The position numbers and the translations under genes were made by a program. Source: an uncultured Flavobacteriaceae bacterium (GTDB lineage Bacteria; Bacteroidota; Bacteroidia; Flavobacteriales; Flavobacteriaceae). From it: a DNA stretch of 64,000 nucleotides. Each line of letters begins with the position of its first letter. The first letter of the stretch is position 1. Where the stretch lies: assembly GCA_905182295.1 (NCBI GenBank), contig CAJJAZ010000003.1, positions 124,001 to 188,000 on the forward strand, read 5' to 3'. The notes under the pieces were generated by a model. It worked only from the letters and a program-made list of their open reading frames with translations. It was not told where the DNA came from and ran no database searches. Positions 45,795 through 56,900 of the stretch are shown piece by piece.

Positions 45795-46943
45795 CTAATT
45801 TTTAACTCGTTTAATAGCCTCTTGCATCACCGATGCGTCCACACAAAGGGAGAAACGAACATAACCCATGCCCCCTGCACCAAAAATGGTCCCTGGTGTA
45901 ATAAATAAATCTTTTTCGTGTAATAATGTATCTATAAAAGTTTCAGCATCTGGAGCTCCCTCTGGCAATTCAGCCCATACAAACAAGCCCACCGCATTTG
46001 GATCGTATGTACAGCCCAAAGCGTCTGCCAATTCATAGGTGAGTGCCCTTCGCTCCTCATATACTTTGTTTAATGCTGTGTACCAATCGTCTGCCACTTC
46101 AAGGGCTGCTATGGCACCCTTTTGAACAGGATAAAACATCCCAGAATCCATATTACTCTTCACTTTAAGCACGGCCTTAACAATCTCCCCATCGCCTAAA
46201 ACCATTCCTACACGCCACCCGGCCATATTAAAAGTCTTGCTCAAAGAATTTAACTCCAACACATGTCCTTTAGCGCCTGGGATAGATAAGATACTCTGAG
46301 GAGAATCGTTGAGTATAAAACTATATGGATTGTCATTCACCAAAAGAATATCGTGTTTTTTGGCAAATGCCACCAATTCAGTAAGCGCTTTTAAAGAAGC
46401 CACTGCTCCAGTAGGCATATGAGGGTAAGACAGCCACATAAGTTTCACTTGAGTGAGATCTAACTGCTCCAAAGCCGCAATATCTGGCAACCAATTATTT
46501 TCTTTTCTTAGCCTGTAAGGGATCACTTTGGCGCCTACCAAGTCAGACACCGACTGATACGTAGGATAGCCTGGGTCTGGAATAAGTACCCCATCACCTG
46601 GATTCAAAAAGGCCATACTAATATGCATGATCCCTTCTTTAGAACCCATCAATGGCAGGATCTCAGCAGCAGCATCCAAAGACACGCCAAAGTGTTTTTT
46701 ATAGAAAGAAGCCATGGCTTCTCTGAGCTCAGGCAATCCCTGATAAGATTGATACTGGTGTGCATTCTCCGCGGCCGTGGCAGCTATTAAAGCCTGTGTA
46801 ACCTTTGGATCTGGCGCCAAGTCAGGGCTTCCAATGCCCATATTAATAATAGGTTTTCCCGCTGCCATTAGGCCCCGTACCTCTCTTAACTTTCTAGAGA
46901 AGTAGTATTCCTGTACCGTATTTAAACGTGTGGCTGTTTTCAT
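45795..46943 (-). CDS. PLP-dependent aminotransferase (aromatic amino-acid operon)
   Basis: 382-residue class I/II fold type I aminotransferase. PLP lysine in LNSLSKTFNMAGWRVGMV; MGIGSPDLAPDP at the N-terminus; VLIPDPGYPTYQSVSDLVG; VNDNPYSFIL. From its place between pheA and tyrA it most likely transaminates phenylpyruvate and 4-hydroxyphenylpyruvate to Phe and Tyr. Sequence alone would also allow an LL-diaminopimelate or alanine-type aminotransferase. Its start overlaps the pheA stop by 4 bp. Confidence 0.88.
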   Translation of the reverse strand: MKTATRLNTVQEYYFSRKLREVRGLMAAGKPIINMGIGSPDLAPDPKVTQALIAATAAENAHQYQSYQGLPELREAMASFYKKHFGVSLDAAAEILPLMGSKEGIMHISMAFLNPGDGVLIPDPGYPTYQSVSDLVGAKVIPYRLRKENNWLPDIAALEQLDLTQVKLMWLSYPHMPTGAVASLKALTELVAFAKKHDILLVNDNPYSFILNDSPQSILSIPGAKGHVLELNSLSKTFNMAGWRVGMVLGDGEIVKAVLKVKSNMDSGMFYPVQKGAIAALEVADDWYTALNKVYEERRALTYELADALGCTYDPNAVGLFVWAELPEGAPDAETFIDTLLHEKDLFITPGTIFGAGGMGYVRFSLCVDASVMQEAIKRVKN

Positions 46944-47776
46944 AATTCTCTCGCATTATTATATTCTCCCAATACCCTAAACTCTGTAGCCATTATTTCT
47001 AAAATAGCCCTCGCTTTCGTATAGTCTTCATACTGATCAAAAGTGACGTCTACAAAAAAAGCATACTTCCATGGAACATCTATCACAGGTAAAGATTGGA
47101 TTTTTGTTAAATTCAAATGGCAGTCACTCATCACATTGAGTACTGCCGCCAAGCTGCCCCTTTTGTGATCTAACACAAAACGAAGCGAGGCCTTATTTAT
47201 TTGCTCCTGAGGTAATTCCTTAGAAGTCGTTTTTACAATAATAAAACGGGTAGCGTTGTTTTTAATGGTCTGTATGTCCGAAGCCAAGACTTCTAGGTCA
47301 TATAACTCAGCAGCAACTTTAGGTGCTATAGCCGCAATGCCTTTTAATTGGCCTGTTTGAATGCGCTGGGCTGTTTCTGCCGTATCTACATCTTCTACCA
47401 ATTGAATGTGTGGGTGCTTTTTAAAAAACTCATGACACTGCAATAGGGCCATTGGATGGGAATGTACCGCCTTAATATCTTCCATCCTTTGCCCCGCTAA
47501 GGCCATAAGGTGGTGGTGAATATTTAAGTAATACTCTCCAATGATATTTAAATGATGGTCATACACCAAAGCGTAATTTGGAATAATAGAACCCGCAATG
47601 GAATTTTCAATAGCCATAATACCCTTATCTGCTCGGCCCTCAATAAGTTCCTGAACCAAGGCCGGAAAAGACATGCAAGGAAGCATCTCTTGGTCTGATC
47701 CATAGCAATCTATGGCCACCTGATGGTGGTTAGATCCCTTTATGCCCTGAATGGCTATTTTCATTTTTTCTTTCAT
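46940..47776 (-). CDS. pheA: Prephenate dehydratase
   Basis: Converts prephenate to phenylpyruvate; 278 residues. Periplasmic-binding-fold catalytic domain: IAIQGIKGSNHHQVAIDCYG, GIMAIENSIAGSIIPNY, HSHPMALLQCHEFF, and NATRFIIVKTTS with the catalytic Thr-Arg-Phe. A C-terminal ACT domain (about 190-270: SLRFVLDHKRGSLAAVLNVM, LNLTKIQSLPV) should bind Phe for feedback inhibition. Two starts are possible, ATG at 47776 and ATG at 47764; the shorter (MKIAIQGIKGS) fits the family better. First structural gene after the attenuator. Confidence 0.95.
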   Translation of the reverse strand: MKEKMKIAIQGIKGSNHHQVAIDCYGSDQEMLPCMSFPALVQELIEGRADKGIMAIENSIAGSIIPNYALVYDHHLNIIGEYYLNIHHHLMALAGQRMEDIKAVHSHPMALLQCHEFFKKHPHIQLVEDVDTAETAQRIQTGQLKGIAAIAPKVAAELYDLEVLASDIQTIKNNATRFIIVKTTSKELPQEQINKASLRFVLDHKRGSLAAVLNVMSDCHLNLTKIQSLPVIDVPWKYAFFVDVTFDQYEDYTKARAILEIMATEFRVLGEYNNAREL

Positions 47777-47784
47777 TTTTAATC

Positions 47785-47810
47785 AAAAAAAAATCCCGCA
47801 ATAGCGGGAC
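47785..47810 (-). terminator. Attenuator terminator of the aromatic operon
   Basis: Minus-strand TCCCGC (47809-47804), loop TATT, GCGGGA (47799-47794), then nine T (47793-47785). It lies 9 bp before the pheA ATG at 47776, so it can only act as a leader terminator. Its 5' arm is shared with the antiterminator. Confidence 0.9.
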
Positions 47811-47875
47811 TCTTAATAAGGTATATCGTTCACAATATCCTAGAAAAGTCCCGTACTTCTATTAAAATAGAAGTA
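47794..47875 (-). promoter_or_regulatory. Phe/Tyr attenuator: mutually exclusive RNA stems
   Basis: Four segments in order on the transcript. Segment 1, TACTTCTATT (47875-47866), lies in the Tyr/Phe codon run and pairs with segment 2, AATAGAAGTA (47863-47854). The adjoining CGGGACTTTT (47853-47844) pairs over 10 bp, one G-U, with segment 3, AAGAGTCCCG (47814-47805), as antiterminator. Segment 3 otherwise pairs with segment 4, GCGGGA, as terminator. A ribosome stalled for Phe- or Tyr-tRNA covers segment 1 and allows the antiterminator; one that reaches the stop codon at 47840 covers segment 2 and permits termination. Confidence 0.85.
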
Positions 47876-47914
47876 GAAGTAAAAACGGTTCCAGAAATTC
47901 GTGCTAAGTGTCAT
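47840..47914 (-). CDS. Aromatic-rich leader peptide of the pheA-tyrA operon
   Basis: A 24-codon reading frame, ATG at 47914 and TAG at 47842-47840. Six of its 24 residues are Phe, three Tyr and one Trp; the core reads FWNRFYFYFYF (residues 7-17). It sits 12 nt or so after the predicted transcription start and directly before the alternative stems that end in the terminator at 47785-47810. It is not expected to have a function as a peptide: its translation speed reports the supply of charged tRNA-Phe and tRNA-Tyr. Recognised from sequence and structure, not from a named family. Confidence 0.85.
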   Translation of the reverse strand: MTLSTNFWNRFYFYFYFNRSTGLF

Positions 47915-47932
47915 AGTTTCATTTACAAAAAG

Positions 47933-47961
47933 CTAATGTAATTATTATATTTAAAATACAA
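47933..47961 (-). promoter_or_regulatory. Candidate promoter of the aromatic operon
   Basis: Minus-strand TTG (47961-47959), 18 bp, then TACATTAG (47940-47933), one mismatch from TAnnTTTG. This places transcription start near 47926, just before the leader-peptide ATG. The rest of the gap to metF (47962-48084) holds two GGAATTC copies 20 bp apart (47962 and 47982) and no other recognisable element. Confidence 0.5.
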
Positions 47962-48084
47962 GGAATTCAAATGATTTTTTTGGAATTCTACCATTTAAAC
48001 CGTGTTTATTGAGAAATTATATTTAAATCATATTCAGAACTGAGAATAATAGAAGCCGGACTTGATTAAATAAAAGTAAAGCGA

Positions 48085-49038
48085 CTAAAACACCTCAGTA
48101 GCAATGGCTTCTATATTGCTAGATTTACCCATGGAGTAATAATGCAAAACGGGTACGCCGGCAGCTAAGAGTTCTTTGGACTGTGCAATGGCCCATTCAA
48201 TTCCCACCTGTCTTATGGCGGCTTTGTCTTTTGCGTCACTCACAGCGTCTATAAGATCCTGTGGCAGGTCTAAACTAAATACCTGAGGCAAAAGCTGTAA
48301 GTGCTTTTCTACGGCAATGGGTTTAATCCCTGGAATAATAGGTACATGTATGCCCATTTCTTTGGCGGCTGCTACAAACTTAAAGTATTTTTGGTTGTCA
48401 AAAAACATTTGGGTCACTACGTAGTCTGCGCCTGCGTCTACCTTTTCTTTGAGACGCTTCAGGTCTTGCTGTAAGGAAGGTGCTTCCATGTGTTTCTCTG
48501 GATACCCAGCAACCCCAATACAAAAGGAGGCCGAATGGGCACTTTCAATTTCTTCATGCAGGTACTTTCCAGCGCCCAAATCTTTTATTTGGCCCACCAG
48601 TTCCTTGGCATAAGTATGCCCCCCTGGAGTGGGTTCAAAATAACGTTGTCCGGCCATGGCATCACCCCTAAGGGCCATGACATTTTCAATACCTAAGTAC
48701 TGGCAATCTACCAATAAGTACTCCGTCTCTTCTTTGGTAAAACCACCACAAAGTATATGAGGAACCGTGTCTACCCCATACTTATGCTTAATGGAGGCGC
48801 AAATACCTACGGTACCTGGCCTCATTCTGGTAAGTTTTTTTTCTAACAAACCTTCTTTCTTCAAATAGACAAATTCCTCTCTAGAGGTGGTCACATCTAT
48901 AAAAGGTGGGTTAAAGGCCATAAGTGGGTCTATATTATTATAAAGCTCCTGAATATTCCCGCCTTTAACGGGTGGGACTATTTCAAAGGAAAATAAGGTT
49001 TTTCCTTTTGCGGCTCCTATGTGCTGGGTAATCTTCAT
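48085..49038 (-). CDS. metF: 5,10-methylenetetrahydrofolate reductase
   Basis: Flavoenzyme that makes 5-methyl-THF for MetH; 317 residues from the ATG at 49038 (MKITQHIGAAKGKTLFSFEI). An in-frame ATG 33 bp upstream lies inside metH and is rejected. TIM-barrel motifs: FSFEIVPPVKGGNIQEL with the catalytic glutamate, IDVTTSREEFVY, ENVMALRGD, GADYVVTQMFFDN and IIPGIKPI. Starts 2 bp after the metH stop, so both are in the same transcript. Last gene of the methionine operon. Confidence 0.95.
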   Translation of the reverse strand: MKITQHIGAAKGKTLFSFEIVPPVKGGNIQELYNNIDPLMAFNPPFIDVTTSREEFVYLKKEGLLEKKLTRMRPGTVGICASIKHKYGVDTVPHILCGGFTKEETEYLLVDCQYLGIENVMALRGDAMAGQRYFEPTPGGHTYAKELVGQIKDLGAGKYLHEEIESAHSASFCIGVAGYPEKHMEAPSLQQDLKRLKEKVDAGADYVVTQMFFDNQKYFKFVAAAKEMGIHVPIIPGIKPIAVEKHLQLLPQVFSLDLPQDLIDAVSDAKDKAAIRQVGIEWAIAQSKELLAAGVPVLHYYSMGKSSNIEAIATEVF

Positions 49039-49040
49039 AT

Positions 49041-52000
49041 CTATACGTCTGCTAAATTTGGTGCCAACCATTTCTTGGCGGTGGCTACAGGGATGTCTTT
49101 TCTGGAGGCAAAATCTTCCAATTGGTCTTGGGTAATCTTACCTACACCAAAGTATTTCGCTTCTGGATGGGCAAAATAATACCCTGATATTGAGGCTGCT
49201 GGCCACATAGCCAAACTCTCCGTTAGGCTAACACCTATCTTTTCTTCTACCTCTAGTAACTCCCAAAGTGTGGTTTTCTCTAAGTGATCTGGACAAGCAG
49301 GGTATCCCGGGGCAGGCCTAATCCCTTTATACTCCTCTGCTATTAATGCATTGGGATCTAAGGATTCATGGGCTGCATACCCCCAATGCGCTTTTCTCAC
49401 TTCTAAATGTAAGTATTCTGCAAAGGCCTCTGCAAGTCTGTCTGCCAATGCTTTTACCATAATGGAGTTGTAGTCGTCTAAAGCGGCCTGATACGTCAAA
49501 GCCATTTCTTCTGATCCAAAACCTGCGGTCACACAAAAGGCACCCATATGGTCTTGAACGTCTTCACTTGGAGGGGCTATATAATCTGAAAGGGCTCTGT
49601 GAGCAACCCCTTCTTTTTTCTTGATTTGCTGTCTAAGGGTTCTAAAAATATAAGAAGTGCTGGCGTCTTTTTGAACGGAGATGTCGTCTGAGCCAGAACG
49701 TTCTGCAGGAAATAATCCAAACACCGCTTTTGCTGTAAATTTTTCTTCTGAGATAATTTTTTCTAACATGGCTTGGGCTTCCTCAAAAAGAGTGGTTGCC
49801 TGTTCTCCCACCACGACATCTGTAAGAATATTTGGAAAGCGTCCGTGCAACTCCCAACTTCTAAAGAATGGGGTCCAATCTATAAAAGGCACCAAGGCCC
49901 TTAAATCTTGCTTTTCAATGACTTGAATACCCATTGTATGAGGTGTTTTGGCAAGGGTATTTTTAAAGTTTAACTTCAAGGCATTACCCCTTGCTTGCGC
50001 TATAGAAACATATTCTTTGGTCTTAGACCTGTTTAGGAATTGATCTCTAAACTGATCGTAGTCTTCTTTAAGTTTTGCTTTGTAAGCTGCTGAGGTATCT
50101 GGTTGCAGTAAATCTCCTACCACAGTGACCGCTCTAGAGGCGTCATTGACATGTACTACGGTCTGTCCGTACTGAGGGGCAATTTTCACTGCGGTATGTG
50201 CTTTGGAAGTTGTTGCTCCACCAATAAGAAGCGGCATAGTGAACCCTTCTCGTTGCATGGCTTCTGCCAAGAAAACCATCTCATCTAGAGATGGGGTAAT
50301 AAGCCCACTGAGTCCTATGGCGTCTACCTGGTACTCTTTGGCCGCGGCAATAATTTTATCTGGTGGGACCATCACCCCCAAATCTATGATCTCATAATTA
50401 TTACAAGCCAATACCACACTCACAATATTTTTTCCAATATCATGCACATCTCCTTTCACGGTTGCCATGAGTATTTTTCCAGCAGATTGTGAGGCCGTAG
50501 CGTCATAATCTACTTGTAATTTTTTAGCTTCTTCTATATAGGGTAGTAAATAAGCCACTGCTTTTTTCATGACCCTAGCAGACTTTACTACTTGTGGCAA
50601 GAACATTTTTCCACTACCAAAAAGATCTCCTACCACATTCATTCCTGTCATTAAATGACCTTCTATGACTTGAATAGGAGCAGGTACGGAATTTCTAGCC
50701 TCTTCTACATCTTCAATAATATAGGCATCTAATCCTTTTACAAGTGCTCTGGTAATTCTATTCTGAAGGGGTTCCTCCCTCCATGAAAGGTCTACCTTAC
50801 TTTCTTTTTTAGTTCCCACAAATCCTTCTGCAAAATCCAATAAGCGTTCGGTAGCGTCTTCCCTTCTATTGAGAACTACATCTTCTACATGATCCAAAAG
50901 GTCTTTTGGAATATCTGAATACACCTCTAACATAGCAGGATTTACAATCCCCATATTCATACCTGCTTTAACAGCGTGGTACAAAAACACCGAGTGCATG
51001 GCTTCCCTCACTGGATTGTTTCCCCGAAAACTGAAAGACACATTACTCACCCCGCCACTTACGGAAACACCTGGAAGGTTTTCTCTGACCCATTGGGTCG
51101 CTTTAATAAAATCTAAGGCATTTAATTTATGCTCGTCCATTCCTGTCGCTACAGGAAATATATTTAAATCAAAAATAATATCTTGGGCAGGGAAGGCTAT
51201 TCGCGAGACCAACAAGTCATAAGATCGTTTGGCAATTTCTATCCTACGCTCATAATTGTCTGCCTGTCCCACCTCATCAAAGGCCATAATAATTACGGCA
51301 GCACCGTAATTTTTGATTTTTAAGGCCTGTGCTAAAAAGGGTGCTTCTCCCTCTTTTAAAGAAATGGAATTTACCACACATTTCCCTTGCACTACGCGGA
51401 GTCCTGCCTCTATAATAGACCATTTAGAACTATCTATCATGATAGGCACTCTCGAAATATCTGGCTCAGCTACGACTAAATTCAAGAAATTAACCATGGC
51501 TTCCTCTCCGTCTATGAGTCCGTCGTCCATGTTAATGTCTATGATTTGTGCGCCATTATCTACCTGCTCTCTGGCTACTGCCAGGGCCAGGTCGTAAGAT
51601 TCCTCTTTGATGAGTCTTAGGAACATTTTAGAACCTGCTACATTGGTACGCTCCCCTACATTGACAAAATTCAAATCTGAGGTGAGAATCAAGGGTTCCA
51701 ACCCAGACAACTGCATGGGTACCAATTGCTTTGGGCTAATTTTTCTGGGAGACGCTTTAGCGGCTATAGCGGCTATGGCTTCTATATGTGCAGGCCTTGT
51801 TCCACAACAACCCCCCACAATATTCACCAATCCTAAATCTACATATTCTTGGATTTGAGCAGCCATTTCATCAGCACTTTCATCATAGCCTCCAAAAGCA
51901 TTTGGCAAGCCTGCATTCGGGTGGGCAGAGACTCCAAATGGGGCTTTTTTAGCCAGGACTTCTAAGTGTGGCAATAAGGCTTTTGCCCCTAAAGCACAGT

Positions 52001-52754
52001 TAAAACCAACAGACAAAAGGTCTGAATGTGCAATGGAGATTAAAAATGCTTCTGCTGTTTGCCCAGAAAGGGTTCTTCCTGAGGCATCTGTTATAGTACC
52101 ACTCACCATAACTGGAGTGGCTATATTTCTCTCTGCTTTTACCTCATCAATAGCGTATAATGCCGCTTTTGCATTCAAGGTGTCAAAAACCGTTTCTACC
52201 AATAAAATATCTACCCCTGCATCTAGTAAGGCTTCTACTTGCTGCCTATAGGCAATTCTAAGGTCTTCAAAACTAACCGCTCTGTATCCTGGATTGTTTA
52301 CATCTGGAGACAAACTAGCTGTTCTGTTGGTAGGGCCTATACTTCCGGCCACATAACGGGGTTTTGAAGGATCCAAAAGGGTGTATTTTTCCGCTGCTTT
52401 TAAAGCAATTCTGGTCGCCTCATAATTGAGCTCATATACCAAATCTTCCATGTAATAATCTGCCATAGCAATGGTGGTACACGAGAAGGTATTGGTTTCT
52501 ATAATATCTGCACCCGCCGCTAAATACTTTTCATGAATGGTCTGAATGGCCTCTGGTTGGGTGAGGGTGAGTAAGTCATTATTTCCCTGAAGCGGATGCT
52601 CGTAAGTGGCAAACCGACTCCCTCTATAATCTTCCTCTGTAAATTTATACTCCTGAATCATGGTACCCATAGCACCGTCCAATACCAAGACCTTTTCTTT
52701 AATAAGGTCTTTTACTAATGGCTTCTCTAGGGTATATTGGGGTGTGTTACTCAA
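49041..52754 (-). CDS. metH: Cobalamin-dependent methionine synthase
   Basis: 1237 residues, full four-module form. Residues about 1-340: homocysteine-binding barrel with zinc cysteines in [16 protein letters not shown] and [11 protein letters not shown]. About 360-640: methyl-THF (pterin) domain, [15 protein letters not shown] and [14 protein letters not shown]. About 660-900: B12 domains with [16 protein letters not shown], the cobalamin-ligating histidine. About 920-1237: SAM-dependent reactivation domain, [16 protein letters not shown] and [14 protein letters not shown]. Several Bacteroidota split this enzyme in two genes; here it is intact. Requires vitamin B12; no B12 synthesis or btu genes are in the window. 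Confidence 0.97.
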   Translation of the reverse strand: MSNTPQYTLEKPLVKDLIKEKVLVLDGAMGTMIQEYKFTEEDYRGSRFATYEHPLQGNNDLLTLTQPEAIQTIHEKYLAAGADIIETNTFSCTTIAMADYYMEDLVYELNYEATRIALKAAEKYTLLDPSKPRYVAGSIGPTNRTASLSPDVNNPGYRAVSFEDLRIAYRQQVEALLDAGVDILLVETVFDTLNAKAALYAIDEVKAERNIATPVMVSGTITDASGRTLSGQTAEAFLISIAHSDLLSVGFNCALGAKALLPHLEVLAKKAPFGVSAHPNAGLPNAFGGYDESADEMAAQIQEYVDLGLVNIVGGCCGTRPAHIEAIAAIAAKASPRKISPKQLVPMQLSGLEPLILTSDLNFVNVGERTNVAGSKMFLRLIKEESYDLALAVAREQVDNGAQIIDINMDDGLIDGEEAMVNFLNLVVAEPDISRVPIMIDSSKWSIIEAGLRVVQGKCVVNSISLKEGEAPFLAQALKIKNYGAAVIIMAFDEVGQADNYERRIEIAKRSYDLLVSRIAFPAQDIIFDLNIFPVATGMDEHKLNALDFIKATQWVRENLPGVSVSGGVSNVSFSFRGNNPVREAMHSVFLYHAVKAGMNMGIVNPAMLEVYSDIPKDLLDHVEDVVLNRREDATERLLDFAEGFVGTKKESKVDLSWREEPLQNRITRALVKGLDAYIIEDVEEARNSVPAPIQVIEGHLMTGMNVVGDLFGSGKMFLPQVVKSARVMKKAVAYLLPYIEEAKKLQVDYDATASQSAGKILMATVKGDVHDIGKNIVSVVLACNNYEIIDLGVMVPPDKIIAAAKEYQVDAIGLSGLITPSLDEMVFLAEAMQREGFTMPLLIGGATTSKAHTAVKIAPQYGQTVVHVNDASRAVTVVGDLLQPDTSAAYKAKLKEDYDQFRDQFLNRSKTKEYVSIAQARGNALKLNFKNTLAKTPHTMGIQVIEKQDLRALVPFIDWTPFFRSWELHGRFPNILTDVVVGEQATTLFEEAQAMLEKIISEEKFTAKAVFGLFPAERSGSDDISVQKDASTSYIFRTLRQQIKKKEGVAHRALSDYIAPPSEDVQDHMGAFCVTAGFGSEEMALTYQAALDDYNSIMVKALADRLAEAFAEYLHLEVRKAHWGYAAHESLDPNALIAEEYKGIRPAPGYPACPDHLEKTTLWELLEVEEKIGVSLTESLAMWPAASISGYYFAHPEAKYFGVGKITQDQLEDFASRKDIPVATAKKWLAPNLADV

Positions 52755-52765
52755 AATAATATTTT

Positions 52766-53947
52766 TTAAAGGGTCGCTTTTTCAATCGCTTGTGATACGT
52801 CTTTGATAATGTCTGCAATATTTTCTAATCCTACAGATACCCTGATCAGACCATCTGTAATGCCTGCTTCTAACCTAGCTTCTGGAGATAGTTTGGCATG
52901 TGTGGTGCTGGCAGGGTGGGTAACAATACTCCTAGTATCCCCTAAATTTGCAGAGAGGGAAAGCATTTGAATGTTGTTAAAGAATTTCTTTCCGGTGTCT
53001 AAACCACCTTCTAATTCAAAGGCCACTACGGCGCCACCGGCTTTCATTTGCTTTTTAGCCATCTCGTATTTGGGATGCGATTTCAAAAAAGGATACTTCA
53101 CCATTTTTACCGAAACATGGGCTTCTAAAAATTGAGCCAAACCTAAGGCATTCTCGCAATGACGGTCTACTCTTACCGCCAAGGTTTCCAAACTTTTAGA
53201 AAGTACCCAAGCATTAAAAGGAGACATGGCTGGTCCTGATATTCTTGAAAATCTATAAATTTTATCTATTAAAGTCGCTTCCCCTACGGTAATCCCTCCA
53301 AGGACCCTTCCTTGCCCATCTATGAGTTTGGTGGCAGAATGCACCACCAAATGAGCCCCAAAAGAAATGGGTTGTTGTAAGTAAGGAGACGCAAAGCAAT
53401 TGTCTACAATTAAAATAAGTCCGTGTTTAGCGGCTATATCACCAATCATTTGAAGGTCTAAAATATCTACGCCTGGATTGGTAGGAGACTCCACATAGAT
53501 CACTTTTGTGTTAGATTTAATTAATGCCTCTATGGCTGCTGCAGAATCATTTACATTAAAGAGATCTGTGCTTATTTGCCATTTTGGGAAAAAGTTGTTG
53601 TAAAGACTCAAGGTAGAGCCAAACACACTGCTACAAGATACAATATGGTCGCCACTTTCTAATAAAGCGGCAAAAGTGCTATACACCGCTGCCATTCCCG
53701 ATGCAAAAGCATAGCCCGCTTCTGCTCCTTCCATCTGGCATATCTTTGCGATTAATTCAGAGGTGTTCGGGTTGGTATATCTAGAGTAAATATTGCGGTC
53801 TTTCTCTTCTGCAAAGGAAGCCCGCATGTCTTCTGCGTCTTCAAAAACAAAACTAGACGTTAAATACAAAGGAACTGAATGCTCTAGGTTCCCGCTACGG
53901 TCCATTTGCATTCTTATGGCATTGGTTTCAAATTCTCTTTCTTCCAT
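52766..53947 (-). CDS. metZ: Cys/Met-metabolism PLP enzyme, probable O-succinyl/O-acetylhomoserine sulfhydrylase
   Basis: 393 residues of the gamma-family trans-sulfuration enzymes. PLP lysine in [18 protein letters not shown], preceding phosphate-site [16 protein letters not shown] and [32 protein letters not shown]. The [11 protein letters not shown] sequence and the [11 protein letters not shown]-terminus fit the MetZ subgroup, but cystathionine gamma-synthase or beta/gamma-lyase cannot be excluded. It acts on the product of the MetX domain encoded immediately upstream. 11 bp before metH. Confidence 0.85.
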   Translation of the reverse strand: MEEREFETNAIRMQMDRSGNLEHSVPLYLTSSFVFEDAEDMRASFAEEKDRNIYSRYTNPNTSELIAKICQMEGAEAGYAFASGMAAVYSTFAALLESGDHIVSCSSVFGSTLSLYNNFFPKWQISTDLFNVNDSAAAIEALIKSNTKVIYVESPTNPGVDILDLQMIGDIAAKHGLILIVDNCFASPYLQQPISFGAHLVVHSATKLIDGQGRVLGGITVGEATLIDKIYRFSRISGPAMSPFNAWVLSKSLETLAVRVDRHCENALGLAQFLEAHVSVKMVKYPFLKSHPKYEMAKKQMKAGGAVVAFELEGGLDTGKKFFNNIQMLSLSANLGDTRSIVTHPASTTHAKLSPEARLEAGITDGLIRVSVGLENIADIIKDVSQAIEKATL

Positions 53948-53993
53948 ATGGATTTATTCAACTAATTTTCCTTCAACTGGACCTAAACCATGG

Positions 53994-56900
53994 CTAATTC
54001 TTTTCCACAATTCTCAAAATATCTCCAAAGACCCCTCTAGCTGTTACTGTTGCTCCAGCACCAGCTCCTTGAATCACAATAGGCCTATCTCCATAAGATT
54101 CCGTGTATATTTCTATAATAGAATCTGCGCCTTTTACCTGTCCTAAGGGACTTTGCTTGGGCACTTTAGTTAAACGCGCACTGAGCTGCCCCTTGTCTGT
54201 TTGTAAATCACCATCTAAAACCCCTACATAACGAAGTACCTCATCTGGGGCTAAACCAGCTTTAATCTCTGCAAATATAAGATCTAATTTAGACATTTGT
54301 GCTAAGAATCCTGGGGCATCTAGCGACTGTAATCCCTCAGGGATTAAATTTTCAATCACGCCCTCTGAAAACTCATTCTTTAAGTCTAACTCTCTCGCTA
54401 AAATAAGTAGCTTCCTACCTACGTCATTTCCGCTGAGGTCTTCTCTTGGGTCTGGCTCTGTATAGCCTTTCCCTAAAGCCTCTTGAACGACTTGTGAGAA
54501 GGGAACGTCTGCAGTTGAAAAAGTATTGAATATATAACTGAGCGAGCCAGAGAACACCCCCCTAATCTGAGTGATGTTCTCTCCGGAAAGATGGAGTAAT
54601 TTAATGGTATCTATGAGTGGCAATCCAGCACCTACATTGGTCTCATATAAGTATTGCTTTTGATATTCCCCAAGGGTTTTTCTCAGTGCTTTATATTGAG
54701 CAAAAGGCAGGGTGTTGGCAATTTTATTAGAAGAAACCAAGTCAAAACCATGGCGCACAAAGCCTTCGTAATGTTGAACAAACGCACTACTTGCCGTATT
54801 ATCTACAAGTATTAAATTCTCCAAATGCTGCTCCTGTGCGTAAGAAAAGAGGCCTTCAAAATTCAAAGGAGTCTCTGAACTAGCCAGGGAAGCACGCCAA
54901 TCTTGAGTAGCAGTTCCAATACCCTGTCCATTCAACAACATTTTTTTAGAATTTATAAGGGCAAAAATCTGGAGTTTAATCCCTTTTCTCTCCTCTATTT
55001 GTGGGGCTGTCTTCAGGATCTGATCTATCAATGCACCGCCAACCTGTCCTACCCCTACCACAGCAATATTCACCTTTTTAGGTTGACCAAAAATTTGGGC
55101 ATGCATGACATTCAGTGCCTTATTCAAGTCTTTTTTAAGCAACACCATGGAGACATTTTTACCCGTCACCGTATTGTTAAATAACAAAGGCACTATCTGG
55201 TTTTTAATGAGTGCATTGTAAGGCTTGTGAAAAGAACTCAAGTCTTGACCTACAATAGAAATAACGGACACCTGATCTACCGAATATATTCTGTTGACAT
55301 CTTGGGCATAAAAATCTTGTTCAAATTCTCGCTCTAAGGAAATAATCGCCTTGGTGGCATCCTTTGCTGCAACCACCAAACCAATGCCTCTTTCAGAAGA
55401 ACCCTGAGAAATAATGCTGACACTAATATGGGCATTCCCTAGGGTTTTAAATATACGGGCGTCTACGCCTGCTTTCCCCAACAGCCCGCGTCCTTCTATA
55501 TTTATAAGGCTCACATCTGCAATCACTGAGAGCGATTTAATACCAGCCTCTGTAGGCGTTGCACTGATGAGGGTCCCTTCGTTGTCTGCCTTAAAAGTAT
55601 TTAAAATTCTAAGGGGGATATTTTTTTCGATCAGCGGGATAATGGTTTTGGCATGGAGTATGGTTGTCCCAAAATTAGCCAACTCATTGGCCTCACTGTA
55701 AGACAAGGCGGCAATTTTTTTCGCCTCTGGAACCAAGCTAGGATCTGCTGTATAAATACCGTCTACATGGGTAAAGTTCTGAAGCTCACCCGCTTCTAAG
55801 AAACTCGCTATTAAAGCCGCTGAATAATTACTCCCATTACGGCCTAGCGTGGTGGTCTCTCCTTTCTCATTCGACCCTATAAAACCGGTGAAAACAGGAA
55901 CCATCTGCGGCGCTAAATCTTCATAAGCGGCCAGGATGCCTTTTTTTGACAGGGCCTCTTTTACCGACGCATTCCCAAAGTCACTGTTGGTTTTAATCAA
56001 TGTCCTGGTATCTAAAAGTTGCGCGGCTATTCCATGTTCAGAGAGTAAATAAACCAGTGTTTTTGCAGACAGCAATTCTCCAAAAGACAAGACTTGGTCT
56101 TTGGTCTTTTCACTGTAATCTTTAATGAGTGCTACCCCAGCTAAAATCTGACTCAGTTGTTCAAAGTCATTGGCTAAAATAGGCTCCTTTAGTGGCATGG
56201 TTTGTTGGGCTTTGAAAAAGTCCAGGGCAGGATGATAGCCCTGGCCTTGGGACGCCAGTTCCAACAAACGTTCTAATTGGTCGGTGGCATTGTCTCTGGC
56301 AGAAACCACCAGGGCAATGGGTTGTGCCGCTTCTTTTTTGGCACCCACAATGTCGATCACTTTGGAAAGTCCCTCTCCATTGGCCAAGGAGGTGCCTCCA
56401 AATTTTAACACCTGCACCTTGGCCTTTGCCGCTTGGGGTTTAAATACACCAGTTAAAAGTACCTCTAACTGCTCAAATTCTAACAAAAAGGCATCGTGCC
56501 CATGCACAGAAGTAATTTCTCCATAGGTCACATTGGACTGAGATTGTGCCAGTTGCTTAAAGGTTTCTTTATTTTCACTGGCCGTAAAAAACAAATCTGA
56601 GTCTACCCCTATAATGTGAATATGGGTGTCACTTTCTTGTAATTTCCTAAAAGCTCCTGGGCCGTTTTTGGTAATGTCTATGGATCGCAACAGCTGGTTC
56701 ACTAATTTATAGGCTGACAACTGAAACCTAGATTGCAACTTTTCTCCATGGTGGGTAAGCCAACTCTCCACATTAAATACCTGAAGTGCCTCATTGGTGC
56801 TTCTATTAAAGCGCTGGTTAAAAGATTCAGGCGTTCTATAACACAACATGGCGTGCATGCGCGCGTCGTGTACAGGCTGCTTAGAATTTAATAAAAATTG

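Noticed and set aside
47911-47922. Mini-frame ATG AAA CTA TGA overlapping the leader-peptide ATG
   Set aside because: Only three codons. It could in principle couple translation to the leader peptide through the ATGA overlap, but nothing else supports it, so it is not listed as a gene.
49039-49071. Earlier start for metF
   Set aside because: The 11 extra codons are the out-of-frame 3' end of metH; MKITQHIGAAKG at 49038 is the family start.
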